A model generated the notes under the pieces. It saw nothing but the letters and a program-made list of their open reading frames with translations, did not search any database and was not told the origin of the DNA. Position numbers and translations under genes: made by a program. Shown here piece after piece: positions 25,808-33,988 of a stretch of 64,000 nt of DNA. Within the stretch, counting starts at the first letter, position 1. The number at the start of each line of letters is the position of its first letter. The stretch is taken from contig DAOUJQ010000008.1 in NCBI GenBank assembly GCA_034422455.1, forward strand, positions 62,001 through 126,000, in the 5' to 3' direction. The stretch is from UBA1127 sp034422455 (GTDB lineage: Bacteria > Chloroflexota > Dehalococcoidia > Lucifugimonadales > UBA1127).

Positions 25808-25837
25808 ACGGTAGCATCGGGCGGAGGGGGGTGTCAA
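25808..25837 (-). promoter_or_regulatory. Candidate promoter of the hrcA operon
   Basis: On the minus strand, TTGACA (25837-25832), an 18-base spacer and TACCGT (25813-25808). The predicted leader is about 22 bases. Confidence 0.4.
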
Positions 25838-25846
25838 GGCAAGGGG

Positions 25847-25892
25847 GATTCGTTTGGGGGCAAACGAATCGGGGGGCGGTTGCCCGCCCCCC
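25847..25892 (-). terminator. Double hairpin after the collagen-like gene
   Basis: Two adjacent perfect hairpins: GGGGGGCGG/CCGCCCCCC (25871-25879 with 25884-25892) and GATTCGTTTG/CAAACGAATC (25847-25856 with 25861-25870). No T-run follows, so intrinsic termination is uncertain. The second has the same GATTCG ends as the palindromic repeats near 28.6 and 34.2 kb. Confidence 0.5.
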
Positions 25893-25920
25893 GGTTGTTT
25901 CGCAGAGACTGTTGCGTCGA

Positions 25921-27192
25921 CTAGTCGGCGACGCGGGCGCAGATGACGTAGACGTCGAGCGTCCAGTCGCCGCTCTGCGCGGTGAACTCGGCCGCGCTGG
26001 CCGTCCAGCCGGTCGGCTTGTCGCCGGCGACGCCCTTGGGCGCATTGGCGGTGATGCCGACGCCCTCGGTCGCGCCGCTGAGGCTGGCGCCGCCCGCGAT
26101 GGCGAAGAGGTTGTCGCCGGCGTCAGAGCAGTCGACCGTGAGGGTCTTGGTGTCACCGCTGTTGGAGCCGCTGCTGCCCTTGACGAGGGTCAGGCCGCTG
26201 ATGCCCGCGTCTCCCTGCATGCCCTGCGGGCCGTGGGGGCCTTCCGGGCCCCGGTCGCCGACGGAACCGCTCTCACCGGGCTCACCCTGGGGACCCGCGG
26301 GCCCCTCGATGCCCTGGGGGCCGGTCGGGCCCTGGGGACCCTGCTCGCCCTGCTCACCCTGGATGCCCTGGGGGCCGGTCGGGCCCTGGGGGCCGGTCTC
26401 GCCCTGGGGGCCCTGCTCACCTACCGGGCCCTGGATGCCCTGGGGGCCGGTCTCACCGGTGGGGCCTTGCGAGCCGGGCGGGCCGGCCTCACCCTGCGTA
26501 CCCTGCTCACCCTGGATGCCCTGGGGGCCGGTCTGACCCTGGGGGCCGATCGGGCCCTCGGGACCCTGCTCACCCATGAGGCCCTGCTCGCCCTGGGGGC
26601 CGGCGGGGCCCTGCTCACCCCGGGGTCCCTGGATGCCGGGGACGCCCTGGATGCCGCGCTGCCCCTGGGGGCCGGCGAGGCCGGCCGGGCCCTGGGATCC
26701 GGCGGGTCCGGGCGGGCCCTCCGGGCCTTGCGGGCCACCGGCGGGGCCGGTCGGACCCTCAGGCCCAGGCGGGCCCTCCGGGCCGATGGGGCCGACGGGG
26801 CCGAGCTGTCCCTGGGGGCCGGGCGGGCCTTGCGGGCCGCCGGAGGGGCCGGGCGGGCCTTGCGGGCCCTCCGAGCCGCGCGGGCCCTGCGGGCCCTGGT
26901 TGCCGCGCGGGCCTGACACACCCTCCGGCCCCTGCGGGCCGATGGGGCCTGCCGGGCCGCGCAGTCCGGGCGGGCCGATGGGCCCGGCCTCGCCGTCAGT
27001 TCCCGCCTCACCGGCCGGACCCTGGGGACCGGCGGCGCCCGTGGGGCCGGCGGGGCCCTGGGGGCCGACGGGGCCCTGGTCGCCCGTGCACGCGGGCAGC
27101 AGAAGCAGGCCCGTTAACAGAAGGAGGGGGATCCAGAGGTTGCGGCGCCACACACCTGAAGACTTTGGGGTTTTCGTATCGACTACCCTCAT
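25921..27192 (-). CDS. Collagen-like (Gly-X-Y) lipoprotein
   Basis: 423 residues. N-terminus: charged start, hydrophobic WIPLLLLTGLLLLPAC with a lipobox LPAC, so it is exported and lipid-anchored. Directly after the Cys comes about 290 residues of uninterrupted Gly-X-Y repeats rich in GPQGPxGP, GEQGPQG and GIQG, able to form a bacterial collagen triple helix. A C-terminal globular part of about 95 residues (ISGLTLVKGSSGSNSGDTKT... to YVICARVAD) may trimerise or bind. It is probably a surface stalk or adhesin. I take the second ATG (27192), nine bases after GGAAGG; the first is too close. The opposite strand also lacks stops here, because GPQ codons read GPW/SPW in reverse; that is not a gene. 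Confidence 0.88.
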   Translation of the reverse strand: MRVVDTKTPKSSGVWRRNLWIPLLLLTGLLLLPACTGDQGPVGPQGPAGPTGAAGPQGPAGEAGTDGEAGPIGPPGLRGPAGPIGPQGPEGVSGPRGNQGPQGPRGSEGPQGPPGPSGGPQGPPGPQGQLGPVGPIGPEGPPGPEGPTGPAGGPQGPEGPPGPAGSQGPAGLAGPQGQRGIQGVPGIQGPRGEQGPAGPQGEQGLMGEQGPEGPIGPQGQTGPQGIQGEQGTQGEAGPPGSQGPTGETGPQGIQGPVGEQGPQGETGPQGPTGPQGIQGEQGEQGPQGPTGPQGIEGPAGPQGEPGESGSVGDRGPEGPHGPQGMQGDAGISGLTLVKGSSGSNSGDTKTLTVDCSDAGDNLFAIAGGASLSGATEGVGITANAPKGVAGDKPTGWTASAAEFTAQSGDWTLDVYVICARVAD

Positions 27193-27230
27193 GGTGAGCA
27201 TACCTTCCTTACGAGGTTTTTCCAGAACGC

Positions 27231-27259
27231 AGACTACTATAGCGTCGTAGCACTGTCAA
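27231..27259 (-). promoter_or_regulatory. Promoter of the collagen-like gene
   Basis: On the minus strand, TTGACA (27259-27254), a 17-base spacer and TAGTCT (27236-27231), about 30 bases before the ribosome binding site. Confidence 0.55.
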
Positions 27260-27395
27260 CGCATCTTTGGGGCGGATTTGTAAAGTCCTGCAACTAGTTT
27301 TTCCCCGCGGCGTGCGACGACCCTGCCGCACACTTGCGCGGCCCCCGAGCTCAATGCCCCGAGGCCGCGCTTCGACACCTGAATTGTACGTCCGT

Positions 27396-28262
27396 TTACC
27401 GCCCCGCGTCACCCCGTCCGTTCCGGCGGCGCAGCCACACGAGGCCCAGCAGGCCGAGCCCGGCCAGCAGCATGTACGCGTCCGGCGACGAGCCCTGCCC
27501 GCACGTCCCCGGCTCGTCCGGCTCCGGCGTCGCGGTCGGCTCCGGCGTCGCGGTCGGCTCCGGCGTCGCAGTGGGCGCTGCCGTCGGCTCCGGCGTCGGC
27601 GTCGCGATGAGGATGGTGGGCGTGTGCGTCGGCGTGGGCGTCGGGGGCGGCGTCGCGGTCGGCTCCGGCGTCGGCGTGGGCGTCGGGGTCGCAGTCGCTT
27701 CCGGCGTCGGCGTCGGCGTGGGCGTGGGCGTCTCCGGCACCGGCGTGGGCGTCGGCGTGGCCGGCACGGGCGTCGGCGTTGGGGCCGGCGGGAGCGCCGG
27801 GAACGTCAGGACGAAGTTGTCGACGACGTTGGGGCCGGGGATGAAGCTGGCGACCTCCGCCGCCGTCAGCCCCTCGTCGCCCAGGTGCGCCGTGGGCGTG
27901 TCCGGCACGGCGATGATGTGGAAGCTGACGGTGCGGAAGTTGAAGAGGGTGCTGGGCGGCCCCACGATGAGGTTGGTGTAGGCGCCGTTCTGCGTGGTCC
28001 GCGGCTGCGACTGGTAGTCCGCCGCCACCGCCGCGCTGGGGCTCTGGATGCGCGCGACGACGCTGAGGCCGTCCGGCGCGGCCGCACCGCCCACGGTGAC
28101 CGTGCCCGAGTAGGCGACGGGCCCCGGCGGCGGCGATCCCTGCGCGTTGGCGGTGTCCCCGCCCGCCAGCACGACGGCCAGCATGGCGGCCACGAGGACA
28201 AGGGTCAGGGCATACTTCGACCAGCTCAGCACGAGCGGCCCGGTGCGGTGTTGGCGTGCCAT
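27396..28262 (-). CDS. Secreted protein with Thr-Pro-rich stalk and C-terminal membrane anchor
   Basis: 288 residues in three parts. Residues 1-41: signal peptide (YALTLVLVAAMLAVVLAGG, then AQG). Residues 42 to about 160: a globular domain, YSGTVTVGGAAAPDGLSVVA through VVDNFVLTFPALPPAP, of unknown family. Residues about 160-250: a stalk of TPTP, TPEP and ATPEPT repeats, probably glycosylated or cell-wall spanning. The C-terminus YMLLAGLGLLGLVWLRRR looks like a transmembrane sorting tail of the MYXO-CTERM/PEP-CTERM kind (one hydrophobic helix then Arg cluster), but without a motif I can name. Likely cell-surface exposed. Substrate or role unknown. Confidence 0.8.
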   Translation of the reverse strand: MARQHRTGPLVLSWSKYALTLVLVAAMLAVVLAGGDTANAQGSPPPGPVAYSGTVTVGGAAAPDGLSVVARIQSPSAAVAADYQSQPRTTQNGAYTNLIVGPPSTLFNFRTVSFHIIAVPDTPTAHLGDEGLTAAEVASFIPGPNVVDNFVLTFPALPPAPTPTPVPATPTPTPVPETPTPTPTPTPEATATPTPTPTPEPTATPPPTPTPTHTPTILIATPTPEPTAAPTATPEPTATPEPTATPEPDEPGTCGQGSSPDAYMLLAGLGLLGLVWLRRRNGRGDAGR

Positions 28263-28448
28263 AGCGTTCTCCCGTATCTAAAGCGCCCGTCTCCCCGGAC
28301 GCATCCCTAGGGCTGGGCCAGGGGGGAATCCGCGCTGAGCGGGCCCCTGGTCAGCCGACCTGCCAACGATTATGCCCCCATCCCGCCCGCAGGTCAACCC
28401 TGCCCCCTTCCCCCTCATACCGGCGCATGCCGGTATCCAGAAGGGCGC

Positions 28449-28578
28449 GGGAATTGTTTCGCCGGGCTCCGTAGCTGAGACGAACTGTTCCTGGACGCCC
28501 GCGCCGTAGCTGGCCGAGTCGTTTCCAGCTACGCAAACACTGCATATCGAAAAAGTCCGCCGGTGAGAAACAAATCCC
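28449..28578. repeat. Palindromic element, copy 1
   Basis: 130 bases with near-perfect complementary ends, GGGAATTGTTTC (28449-28460) and GAAACAAATCCC (28567-28578), and an inner perfect hairpin CGTAGCTGG/CCAGCTACG (28505-28513 with 28525-28533). Same architecture as the elements at 28639, 33989, 34174 and 43870. Confidence 0.65.
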
Positions 28579-28638
28579 GGGGTTGTGGTGTTGTGGCGGC
28601 GGCGCAGGGGCCCTTCGACAGGCTCAGGGTGATCGGAG

Positions 28639-28727
28639 CGGGGATTCGTCTTGCCATTCGCTTTGTAGCTGCGTTGGCACGTTGCAGATACAAGGCGAAT
28701 ATTCACCGGGGGGGAAGCGAATCCCCG
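28639..28727. repeat. Palindromic element, copy 2
   Basis: 89 bases with perfect 10-bp ends CGGGGATTCG/CGAATCCCCG. The inner stem TTGTAGCTGC pairs with GCAGATACAA with one mismatch. Its core is the reverse complement of the core at 34199-34241 with changes. Confidence 0.7.
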
Positions 28728-28960
28728 CCCTTCGACAGGCTCAGGGCGAACGGGTGGCGAGGCGACCCGCAGGGCGGTTGGGGTGTTGTGCTGGCGATGC
28801 ATGCCCCAATGGTAGCGACGTGGGGGGCGCGGGCGCCAGGGGCCGGTGGCAGTCTCTTCTCCGATTGCCCTGAGCCTGTCGAAGGGTCCCGCGCAGGCGG
28901 GAACCCAGAGGGGCGGAGTTGGGTGGGGGGCCCCCTCCCCCTCCCCCCACACCCAAAGCG

Positions 28961-28991
28961 AGGGGCCTCCCCCGCGATGGAGGAGGCCCCT
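28961..28991 (-). terminator. Terminator hairpin after the 1003-residue surface protein
   Basis: A 10-bp stem, AGGGGCCTCC (28961-28970) with GGAGGCCCCT (28982-28991). On the minus strand CGCTTTGGG follows, a weak T-tract. Confidence 0.55.
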
Positions 28992-29021
28992 GCGATTGGC
29001 CTTACGGTGTTGGCCGAGGCG

Positions 29022-32000
29022 TTACGGGATGATCACGCCGGCCTTGGTGGCGTAGAGCCAGTAGCCCTTGCCCACCGTGACCTGGACCGGCGTCTCCTCG
29101 GTCTCGGAGTCGTCGTCCGCGTCCTCGGTCTCGTTCGGCGTCACGGACTCCCAGGTCCGGGTCAGGGTGTCGAAGGTCAGCGCCTTCAGCCAGTTGGTCC
29201 CCAGGGTGCCGAAGTAGTCGTCCGCGTCAATCGACTTCGGTGTCGGGATGTCGTTGCTGACGACGGGCACCAGGTTCCAGCCCTCGACCACGGTGATGGC
29301 CGGAGGCGGCGGCGGCGCCGCCGCTGCGGTGGCCAGCGCCGGCCGCAGCAGGCTCAGGGCCTGGAAGTTGTTGGTCCGCACGAAGTAGGCCGTGCTGGCG
29401 GTCATCACGGTGATGTCGCCCACGAACTGGCCGGACTCCGCGTCGCGGCGGGAGACCATCCACACCTGGCTGGCGTTGTCAAAGGTCATGACGATGTCCG
29501 CCGGGTGGTTGGCCGGGATCACGCTGTTGATGGCCGGGTTGGCCGGCTGGAAGGGCAGGGAGATGAGGTTCCAGCCCGGCTTCAGGTCGATCTTCACCGG
29601 CTTGGGCGAAATCACTTCCCAAGTGGCCGAGTGGCCCGCCGTGCTGGAGGCGTTGCCGGCCGAGTCCGTGCCCTTCACCGTCAAGGTGTAGCGGCCGACC
29701 TTGGGGTTCAGCAGCGGGATGGTGTACTTGATGCTGTCCGGGCTGCTGACCTCCGTGGTCAGGTCGAACGTCTTGGACTCGGACGAGCCGTCCGCAAAGG
29801 TGATCTTCAGGGAGGCGGAGGTCAGCTCGACCGTCCGGTAGCTGTCGCCCGGGTACTCGCCGGCCTCGCCCTTGAAGTCCACGGTGACGATCATCGGATC
29901 GACGGCTTCAACGTCGCTGTCATCCTTTTCCACGTCCTCGTTATCGGACACTGAGACGATGGGGTCCACGCCGCCATTCAGCTTCGTGTCGAGCTGGAAG
30001 GTGAACGCAGCGGCGTTGTTGGCGTCGGACTTGTGGCCCACACTGCCCACGTTCAGCGTGTTCTGCGTGTCCTCGCCCTCGACGTAGACGTTGTACTTTC
30101 CGCCGACCACATCATCACCGACGGGGTTCGCGGTGGCCGCAGTCACGGCGTAGGTGTAGGACTTGGCCGCCGTCTGCGACGGGTCGGGCGATCCCGCCGG
30201 CTGGCCGGCCACGTCTGTCGGAGAAGGTTGCGACCCGTAGCGGTCATTCAGGTCGTCTGTAGAACTGGCGGTGGGATCCAAGCACGTACCGTCGGTTTCC
30301 AAGGCGCGAGTCAGTTTCGGGAGAGCGGAAAGGGCTGGAGGACCGGTTACTGCATCCACCGCTGCGTAGACGCACTCCTGGTCTCCCTCGGTGACCACGC
30401 CGCCATCGTTGTCGATGACACGGCTCAACGTTACCTCCGGCAGTTTGGCCAACTGCTCGTCCGTGGAGATGGTGACGGTGACCTTCTCCTTGTGCAGGTC
30501 GCCGCTCTCGGACAGGGACAGGTTCGGCCCCAGCCCGTCGGCGGCCTTGGCGATCCGGCTGCCACTGGCGGCGTTGCCGGCCTTGTCCATGATCATCCCG
30601 TTGGCGATGGTGATGCTGGGCTGCTCGTCCGAGGCCAGGTTCTCCGCCAGGGTCAGGTAGACGTCATTGCCCTGCACGGAGACGGAGTTGACGGTGTTGC
30701 CGCTCACCGCGAACGCGCTGGGCGTGACGCTGGCGGGGTCCAGGCCGCTGCCCGCGTCGTCATTTGCGGTCTTACCGTCGTCGTCGAACGTCACCTGGAT
30801 GGAGTTTGCCTTGCCGCTCAGGCCGCGGACGGCCATCTTCTTGCTGGTGCTATAGACGATGCCCGTTGTGGCCGCGGGTGAGTCGGGCGCCACGCCGTCG
30901 ATGCTCAGCAGGTTGCTGCCCACCAACTCAAACTTGTCGCCAGCCAGGACTTCAGTGGAAGTAGCGTCCGCGGCGGCAAAGAAGCCTTCGGCAGGGATGG
31001 TAATCGTGAACGCACCGGTGGCGGGGGTAAACGAGTTGATTGCCACCGTCTCCGACGCGGAGCCCCTGGTCACCTTCATCATCGTCCCGATAAAGCTGTC
31101 AGTCGGCAAGCCGCCGGTCGTGCCGCTGGTGGCAAACCTCGCGTCGGTGATGCCGCCGACGGTAGTTCCTCCAGGGGCCACCGTCCCTTTCAGTGCGATG
31201 CCGCCGGAGGTGCGGCGGGTGTTGCCCGCCCGGTCCCGGGTCTCGAAGTACCAGGGCACGTTGGCACCGATGTTCTGGATGGCGGTGGAGCCCAGGCTCT
31301 TGGACACGCGCCATCCGTCGTCGATCTTGGTGAAGTCGCCCTTGCCCAGGGCCACCACGTTGCCGGCAACCACCAGCCGCACACCGCCGATGGGGGTGGT
31401 GGCGTTTGCAGTGGCCAAGGCGCCCGGCGTGGCGTTCAGGTCATCGATGTCAGCGGTTGCACTGGCAGTGCCGACAGTCGACGTGTAGCCGGAGCCGCCG
31501 TCCGTGATGTCGGCGCTGAACGTGATGTTCACGCCCTTCTTTGTGACGAGCGGAATGGTCGGGGAATTGCTCACCAGGGTCGGCTTCACGTTGTCCACCA
31601 GGATGATCGCGGTGGTGGCGAAGCCGGAGGCGGGCGTATACGTGAGCTGGATTCGGTTGCCGTTGAAGGCCCGGATCTCGCCGGCAACCGTCGGAGTTCC
31701 ATCGGCGTTGGGGGAGGTGAACTCCTGGACCACCGTGATGGAGTCCCCTACTGTGATATCTCTTGGGTTGCTGGGCGCAGTGCCGGTCGTAACCTTTGCA
31801 ACGTCAAGGTTCAGGACCTCAAGGGTCGCCCCCGTGCCATCCTCAACCTCAATAGTGCCTGACGAGTTCGTGGCCGGCGCCGTCGCGCAGGCGGCCAAGG
31901 AGCAGAGGTACTTGTTGGGGATTGTGAAGTCACCCGGCGCCGCCTGCACGACGCCCTGGGTGCTCAGGCCCATGACCACCAGCATTAGCGCAAAGGCTGC

Positions 32001-32033
32001 CAGGGCCGCTGTAAGCTTCATGTATCCTTTCAT
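29022..32033 (-). CDS. Large secreted surface protein with Ig-like and GWNL-type repeats
   Basis: 1003 residues. Signal peptide at 1-32 (KLTAALAAFALMLVVMGLST... VVQA/APGD). The body is Thr/Asp/Ala-rich with beta-sandwich style segments (VDNVKPTLVSNSPTIPLVTK, SLSESGDLHKEKVTVTISTD, YTLTVKGTDSAGNASSTAGH) as in bacterial Ig-like and S-layer-associated proteins. Near the C-terminus are two related units, DLKPGWNLISLPFQPANPAI and VVEGWNLVPVVSND, each followed by a short globular stretch; the last ends GKGYWLYATKAGVIIP. No anchor helix is seen at the C-terminus, so it may be released or assemble in an outer layer. The start ATG has GGGAAGGACG upstream, and a long structured leader precedes it. Role: probably cell envelope or S-layer; unproven. 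Confidence 0.85.
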   Translation of the reverse strand: MKGYMKLTAALAAFALMLVVMGLSTQGVVQAAPGDFTIPNKYLCSLAACATAPATNSSGTIEVEDGTGATLEVLNLDVAKVTTGTAPSNPRDITVGDSITVVQEFTSPNADGTPTVAGEIRAFNGNRIQLTYTPASGFATTAIILVDNVKPTLVSNSPTIPLVTKKGVNITFSADITDGGSGYTSTVGTASATADIDDLNATPGALATANATTPIGGVRLVVAGNVVALGKGDFTKIDDGWRVSKSLGSTAIQNIGANVPWYFETRDRAGNTRRTSGGIALKGTVAPGGTTVGGITDARFATSGTTGGLPTDSFIGTMMKVTRGSASETVAINSFTPATGAFTITIPAEGFFAAADATSTEVLAGDKFELVGSNLLSIDGVAPDSPAATTGIVYSTSKKMAVRGLSGKANSIQVTFDDDGKTANDDAGSGLDPASVTPSAFAVSGNTVNSVSVQGNDVYLTLAENLASDEQPSITIANGMIMDKAGNAASGSRIAKAADGLGPNLSLSESGDLHKEKVTVTISTDEQLAKLPEVTLSRVIDNDGGVVTEGDQECVYAAVDAVTGPPALSALPKLTRALETDGTCLDPTASSTDDLNDRYGSQPSPTDVAGQPAGSPDPSQTAAKSYTYAVTAATANPVGDDVVGGKYNVYVEGEDTQNTLNVGSVGHKSDANNAAAFTFQLDTKLNGGVDPIVSVSDNEDVEKDDSDVEAVDPMIVTVDFKGEAGEYPGDSYRTVELTSASLKITFADGSSESKTFDLTTEVSSPDSIKYTIPLLNPKVGRYTLTVKGTDSAGNASSTAGHSATWEVISPKPVKIDLKPGWNLISLPFQPANPAINSVIPANHPADIVMTFDNASQVWMVSRRDAESGQFVGDITVMTASTAYFVRTNNFQALSLLRPALATAAAAPPPPPAITVVEGWNLVPVVSNDIPTPKSIDADDYFGTLGTNWLKALTFDTLTRTWESVTPNETEDADDDSETEETPVQVTVGKGYWLYATKAGVIIP

Positions 32034-32586
32034 CGTCCTTCCCTTTCATGGGTGTTTGGGGCGTCCCTCCGGCCCCTGCCGGGGGATGGTTCAGTGGGGG
32101 CTTTCCCCCCTTACGGTCCGGCTCTGGAGCAGGTCCCGCATCGGCTGGCCCAGGAGCGCAACGAAGCGCGCTCCGGCCCCCGTACGGGTCGACCACCTCC
32201 TTTCGGCAACATCGCTGTTGCTATGTCCAGAGTCGGTCCAGCCACGATGTCTCCTGTCTTTCCCGGCCCGCCCTCGTGTGGAGGACAGGGCACAACCGAC
32301 AGCATACACAGAGCCCAAGGGCTCCACAACGCATATAACGGAGCGCCCACGCCAAAAGTTCCATGCCTGTCATGCATGATGCGCCGCTCGACGTGAGGAT
32401 GCATGACATGCATGTTGCGCCGCTCGACCGCAACGTCGGCCGCGGGCGCGGGGCGGCGTGGGGCGCGCTCGCGACGACCGTCGGCAATTGTAGCACACGG
32501 CGCGCGCGTGCGGGGGGTGGGGGGGTTAGGTGCAGGCGGGAACCAGAGGGGCGGGGGCAGGGGTTAGGTGCGGAGGATGAAGGCGA
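32034..32586 (-). other. Long leader/intergenic region upstream of the surface protein
   Basis: 553 bases with no gene I can support. The 130 bases nearest the start codon fold into several GC-rich hairpins, including GGAGCGC/GCGCTCC (32153-32159 with 32168-32174) and GGGGG/CCCCC near 32096-32109. Farther out are an inverted and a direct repeat (32368-32428). A structured leader or cis-regulatory RNA is possible, but I could not match it to a known riboswitch. Confidence 0.4.
32368..32428. repeat. Paired direct and inverted repeats
   Basis: TGTCATGCAT (32368-32377) and its complement ATGCATGACA (32399-32408), interleaved with a 19-base direct repeat GCATGNTGCGCCGCTCGAC at 32374-32392 and 32410-32428, 36 bases apart. 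It could be a regulator binding region for the surface-protein gene. Confidence 0.5.
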
Positions 32587-32877
32587 TCAGCCGATGAAGT
32601 ACAGGCCAATGACGGCGGCAAGGAGGGCGATGACGCCGGTCAGGGTGACAAACAAAAGCCGGTCCATCTTGCCTTCCAGCCGGTCCATGCGGCCGTCCAG
32701 CCGGTCCACCTGGCGGTTCATCTCCGTGCGCAGGGACTCGTCGGACTCGCGCGTCTCCGTGCGCAGCCCCTCGATGGAGCGGCTCTGGGCGTCAAGCTGG
32801 CGCGGGATGTCGGTGATCGCCCCTTCGATGCGGGCGACCCGCTCCTCTATCCGCGGGGGTTCCTGCTGCGTCGTCAT
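32587..32877 (-). CDS. Small coiled-coil protein with C-terminal transmembrane helix
   Basis: 96 residues. Residues about 8-72 are heptad-like and highly charged (RVARIEGAITDIPRQLDAQS, RQVDRLDGRMDRLEGKMDRL); residues 73-95 are hydrophobic (LLFVTLTGVIALLAAVIGLY). It is a tail-anchored coiled-coil type common in bacteria but without a named function. It lies downstream of the duplicated QEGR genes on the same strand, with a dispersed repeat between. Confidence 0.65.
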   Translation of the reverse strand: MTTQQEPPRIEERVARIEGAITDIPRQLDAQSRSIEGLRTETRESDESLRTEMNRQVDRLDGRMDRLEGKMDRLLFVTLTGVIALLAAVIGLYFIG

Positions 32878-32944
32878 CGATCATGGCCTCCGCGCGTCAT
32901 TCGGTAGCACAGCGCGCGCGTGCGGGTGGGGGGCGTCCCCCGCT

Positions 32945-32983
32945 CCGTCGTTCCTGCGCAGGCAGGAACCCAGAGGGGCGGGG
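32945..32983. repeat. CCGTCGTTCCTGCGCAGGCA-type dispersed repeat
   Basis: About 39 bases, CCGTCGTTCC-TGCGCA-GGCAGGAACCCAGAGGGGCGGGG, with an internal GTTCCTGCGCAGGCAGGAAC dyad. Other copies: 33211-33250, 33768-33803, 34126-34156, 34341-34379 and, inverted, 44450-44487. One copy borders each unit of the local tandem duplication. Confidence 0.75.
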
Positions 32984-32991
32984 TGGGGGGG

Positions 32992-33159
32992 CTACTTGCC
33001 TTTGCCGTCGGCCTCGAGGTGGTTGCGCTGCTCCTCCGTGATGACGGCGTCCTTGACGAGCTGTTCGAGGATTTCGCGGCGGCCCTCCTGGCGGCCCTCT
33101 TGGCGGCCTTCCTGCCGGCCTAGTTCTCTCATCTGCTTCTTGAACGCTTCTGCCAGCAT
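32992..33159 (-). pseudogene. 5'-truncated duplicate of the 110-residue membrane protein gene
   Basis: It encodes MLAEAFKKQMRELGRQEGRQ... to ...ITEEQRNHLEADGKGK, nearly the C-terminal half of the protein at 33273-33605, but without its two membrane segments. It has one extra QEGR unit (three QEGR instead of two). Homology with the intact gene runs to about 33202 and stops at GGCGGCGGA. GGAGG eight bases before the ATG at 33159 could still allow translation of a 55-residue product, but the same bases are simply coding in the full gene. Confidence 0.65.
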
Positions 33160-33272
33160 TTCACCCACCTCCCGTACGGTGATGGTTACGGCGGCGGAAC
33201 GGGCGCCCCTCCCGTCGTTCCCGCGCAGGCGGGAACCCAGAGGGGCGGGGCTTGGGTGGGGGGTGGGGGGAG

Positions 33273-33605
33273 CTACTTGCCTTTGCGGTCGGCCTCGAGT
33301 TGGTTGCGCTGCTCCTCCGTGATGACGGCGTCCCTGACGAGCTGTTCGAGGATTTCGCGGCGGCCTTCTTGCCGACCTTCCTGCCGGCCCAGCTCTCTCA
33401 TCTGCTTCTTGAATGCCTCTGCCAGCATTTCACCCACCTCCCGTACGGTGATGGTTACGGCGGCGGAAATCACCACGCCACTGCCCATGACCTGGACCGC
33501 CACCACCCACTCCCGCGTCTGCCAGAGCGTAACGCCCCAAAAGGCTCCGACCAGGGCGATGAACAAAACGAGGTAGAAGGGATCTCTCCACCGGTCCGGA
33601 GACAT
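33273..33605 (-). CDS. Small two-helix membrane protein with QEGR-rich tail
   Basis: 110 residues. Two hydrophobic segments (FYLVLFIALVGAFWGVTLW; WVVAVQVMGSGVVISAAVTI) then a charged cytoplasmic helix with RQEGRQEGRREILEQLV and a Lys-rich end. The QEGR-type repeats recall the tails of Rpn/PD-(D/E)XK-associated small proteins, but no nuclease part is present. Function unknown. A partial copy follows 113 bases downstream. Confidence 0.65.
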   Translation of the reverse strand: MSPDRWRDPFYLVLFIALVGAFWGVTLWQTREWVVAVQVMGSGVVISAAVTITVREVGEMLAEAFKKQMRELGRQEGRQEGRREILEQLVRDAVITEEQRNQLEADRKGK

Positions 33606-33988
33606 GCGCCGTGTTGCTCCTCCAGTGCGGATAGGGCAATCGCAGCATCATCCTCCACATCCACCAAGGCCATTGTACACCATGGGCTAAGCCTGCGCAG
33701 GAACGACGAACTGGGACCCCTGCCGCTCGCCCTGAGCTTGTCGAAGGGTCCTGCCCAGCCAGAGCCTGTCCCCGCGCAGGCGGGGAAACCCAGAGGGGCG
33801 GGGCAGAGTGGGGCAACCCCGCGACGGACACGCTCGCGGCCCCAACCTCCCCCGTTCGTCCTGAGGGAAATCGAAGGATGAACGGGCACCCCCCTGCCAC
33901 CACCCCCTCGCGCGAACCCCGTCCCCCTCGATACCCTAACCCCATGCACCGCCACGACACCAACAACCCAACCGCGACGCGAAAGGCA

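Larger units (their letters stand above)
28263..29021. other. Repeat-rich intergenic region
   Basis: 759 bases without a credible gene. It holds two palindromic elements (28449-28578, 28639-28727), three CCCTTCGACAGGCTCAGGG-type repeats (28611, 28728, 28867), one GCGCAGGCGGGAACCCAGAGGGGCGG unit (28890-28916) and the terminator of the 1003-residue protein (28961-28991). Confidence 0.6.

Noticed and set aside
24649..26916. Very long open frame on the plus strand across hrcA and the collagen-like gene
   Set aside because: It is antisense to hrcA and the Gly-X-Y gene, whose codon pattern has few stops in reverse; no ribosome binding site or recognisable domain.
26220..27090. Tandem repeat array as non-coding satellite DNA
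   Set aside because: The frame is open throughout as Gly-X-Y and carries a signal peptide and lipobox, so it is a gene.
27500..27790. CRISPR-like short direct repeats
   Set aside because: They are coding repeats for TPTP/ATPEPT; no constant repeat with variable spacers and no cas genes.
28614..28952. Several 60-100 codon open frames among the repeats
   Set aside because: They read through dispersed repeats (for example ALRQAQGD, FDRLRANG), a well-known source of spurious proteins.
32050..32260. Cobalamin, c-di-GMP or c-di-AMP riboswitch upstream of the large surface protein
   Set aside because: No consensus core matched convincingly; only generic GC-rich hairpins are visible.
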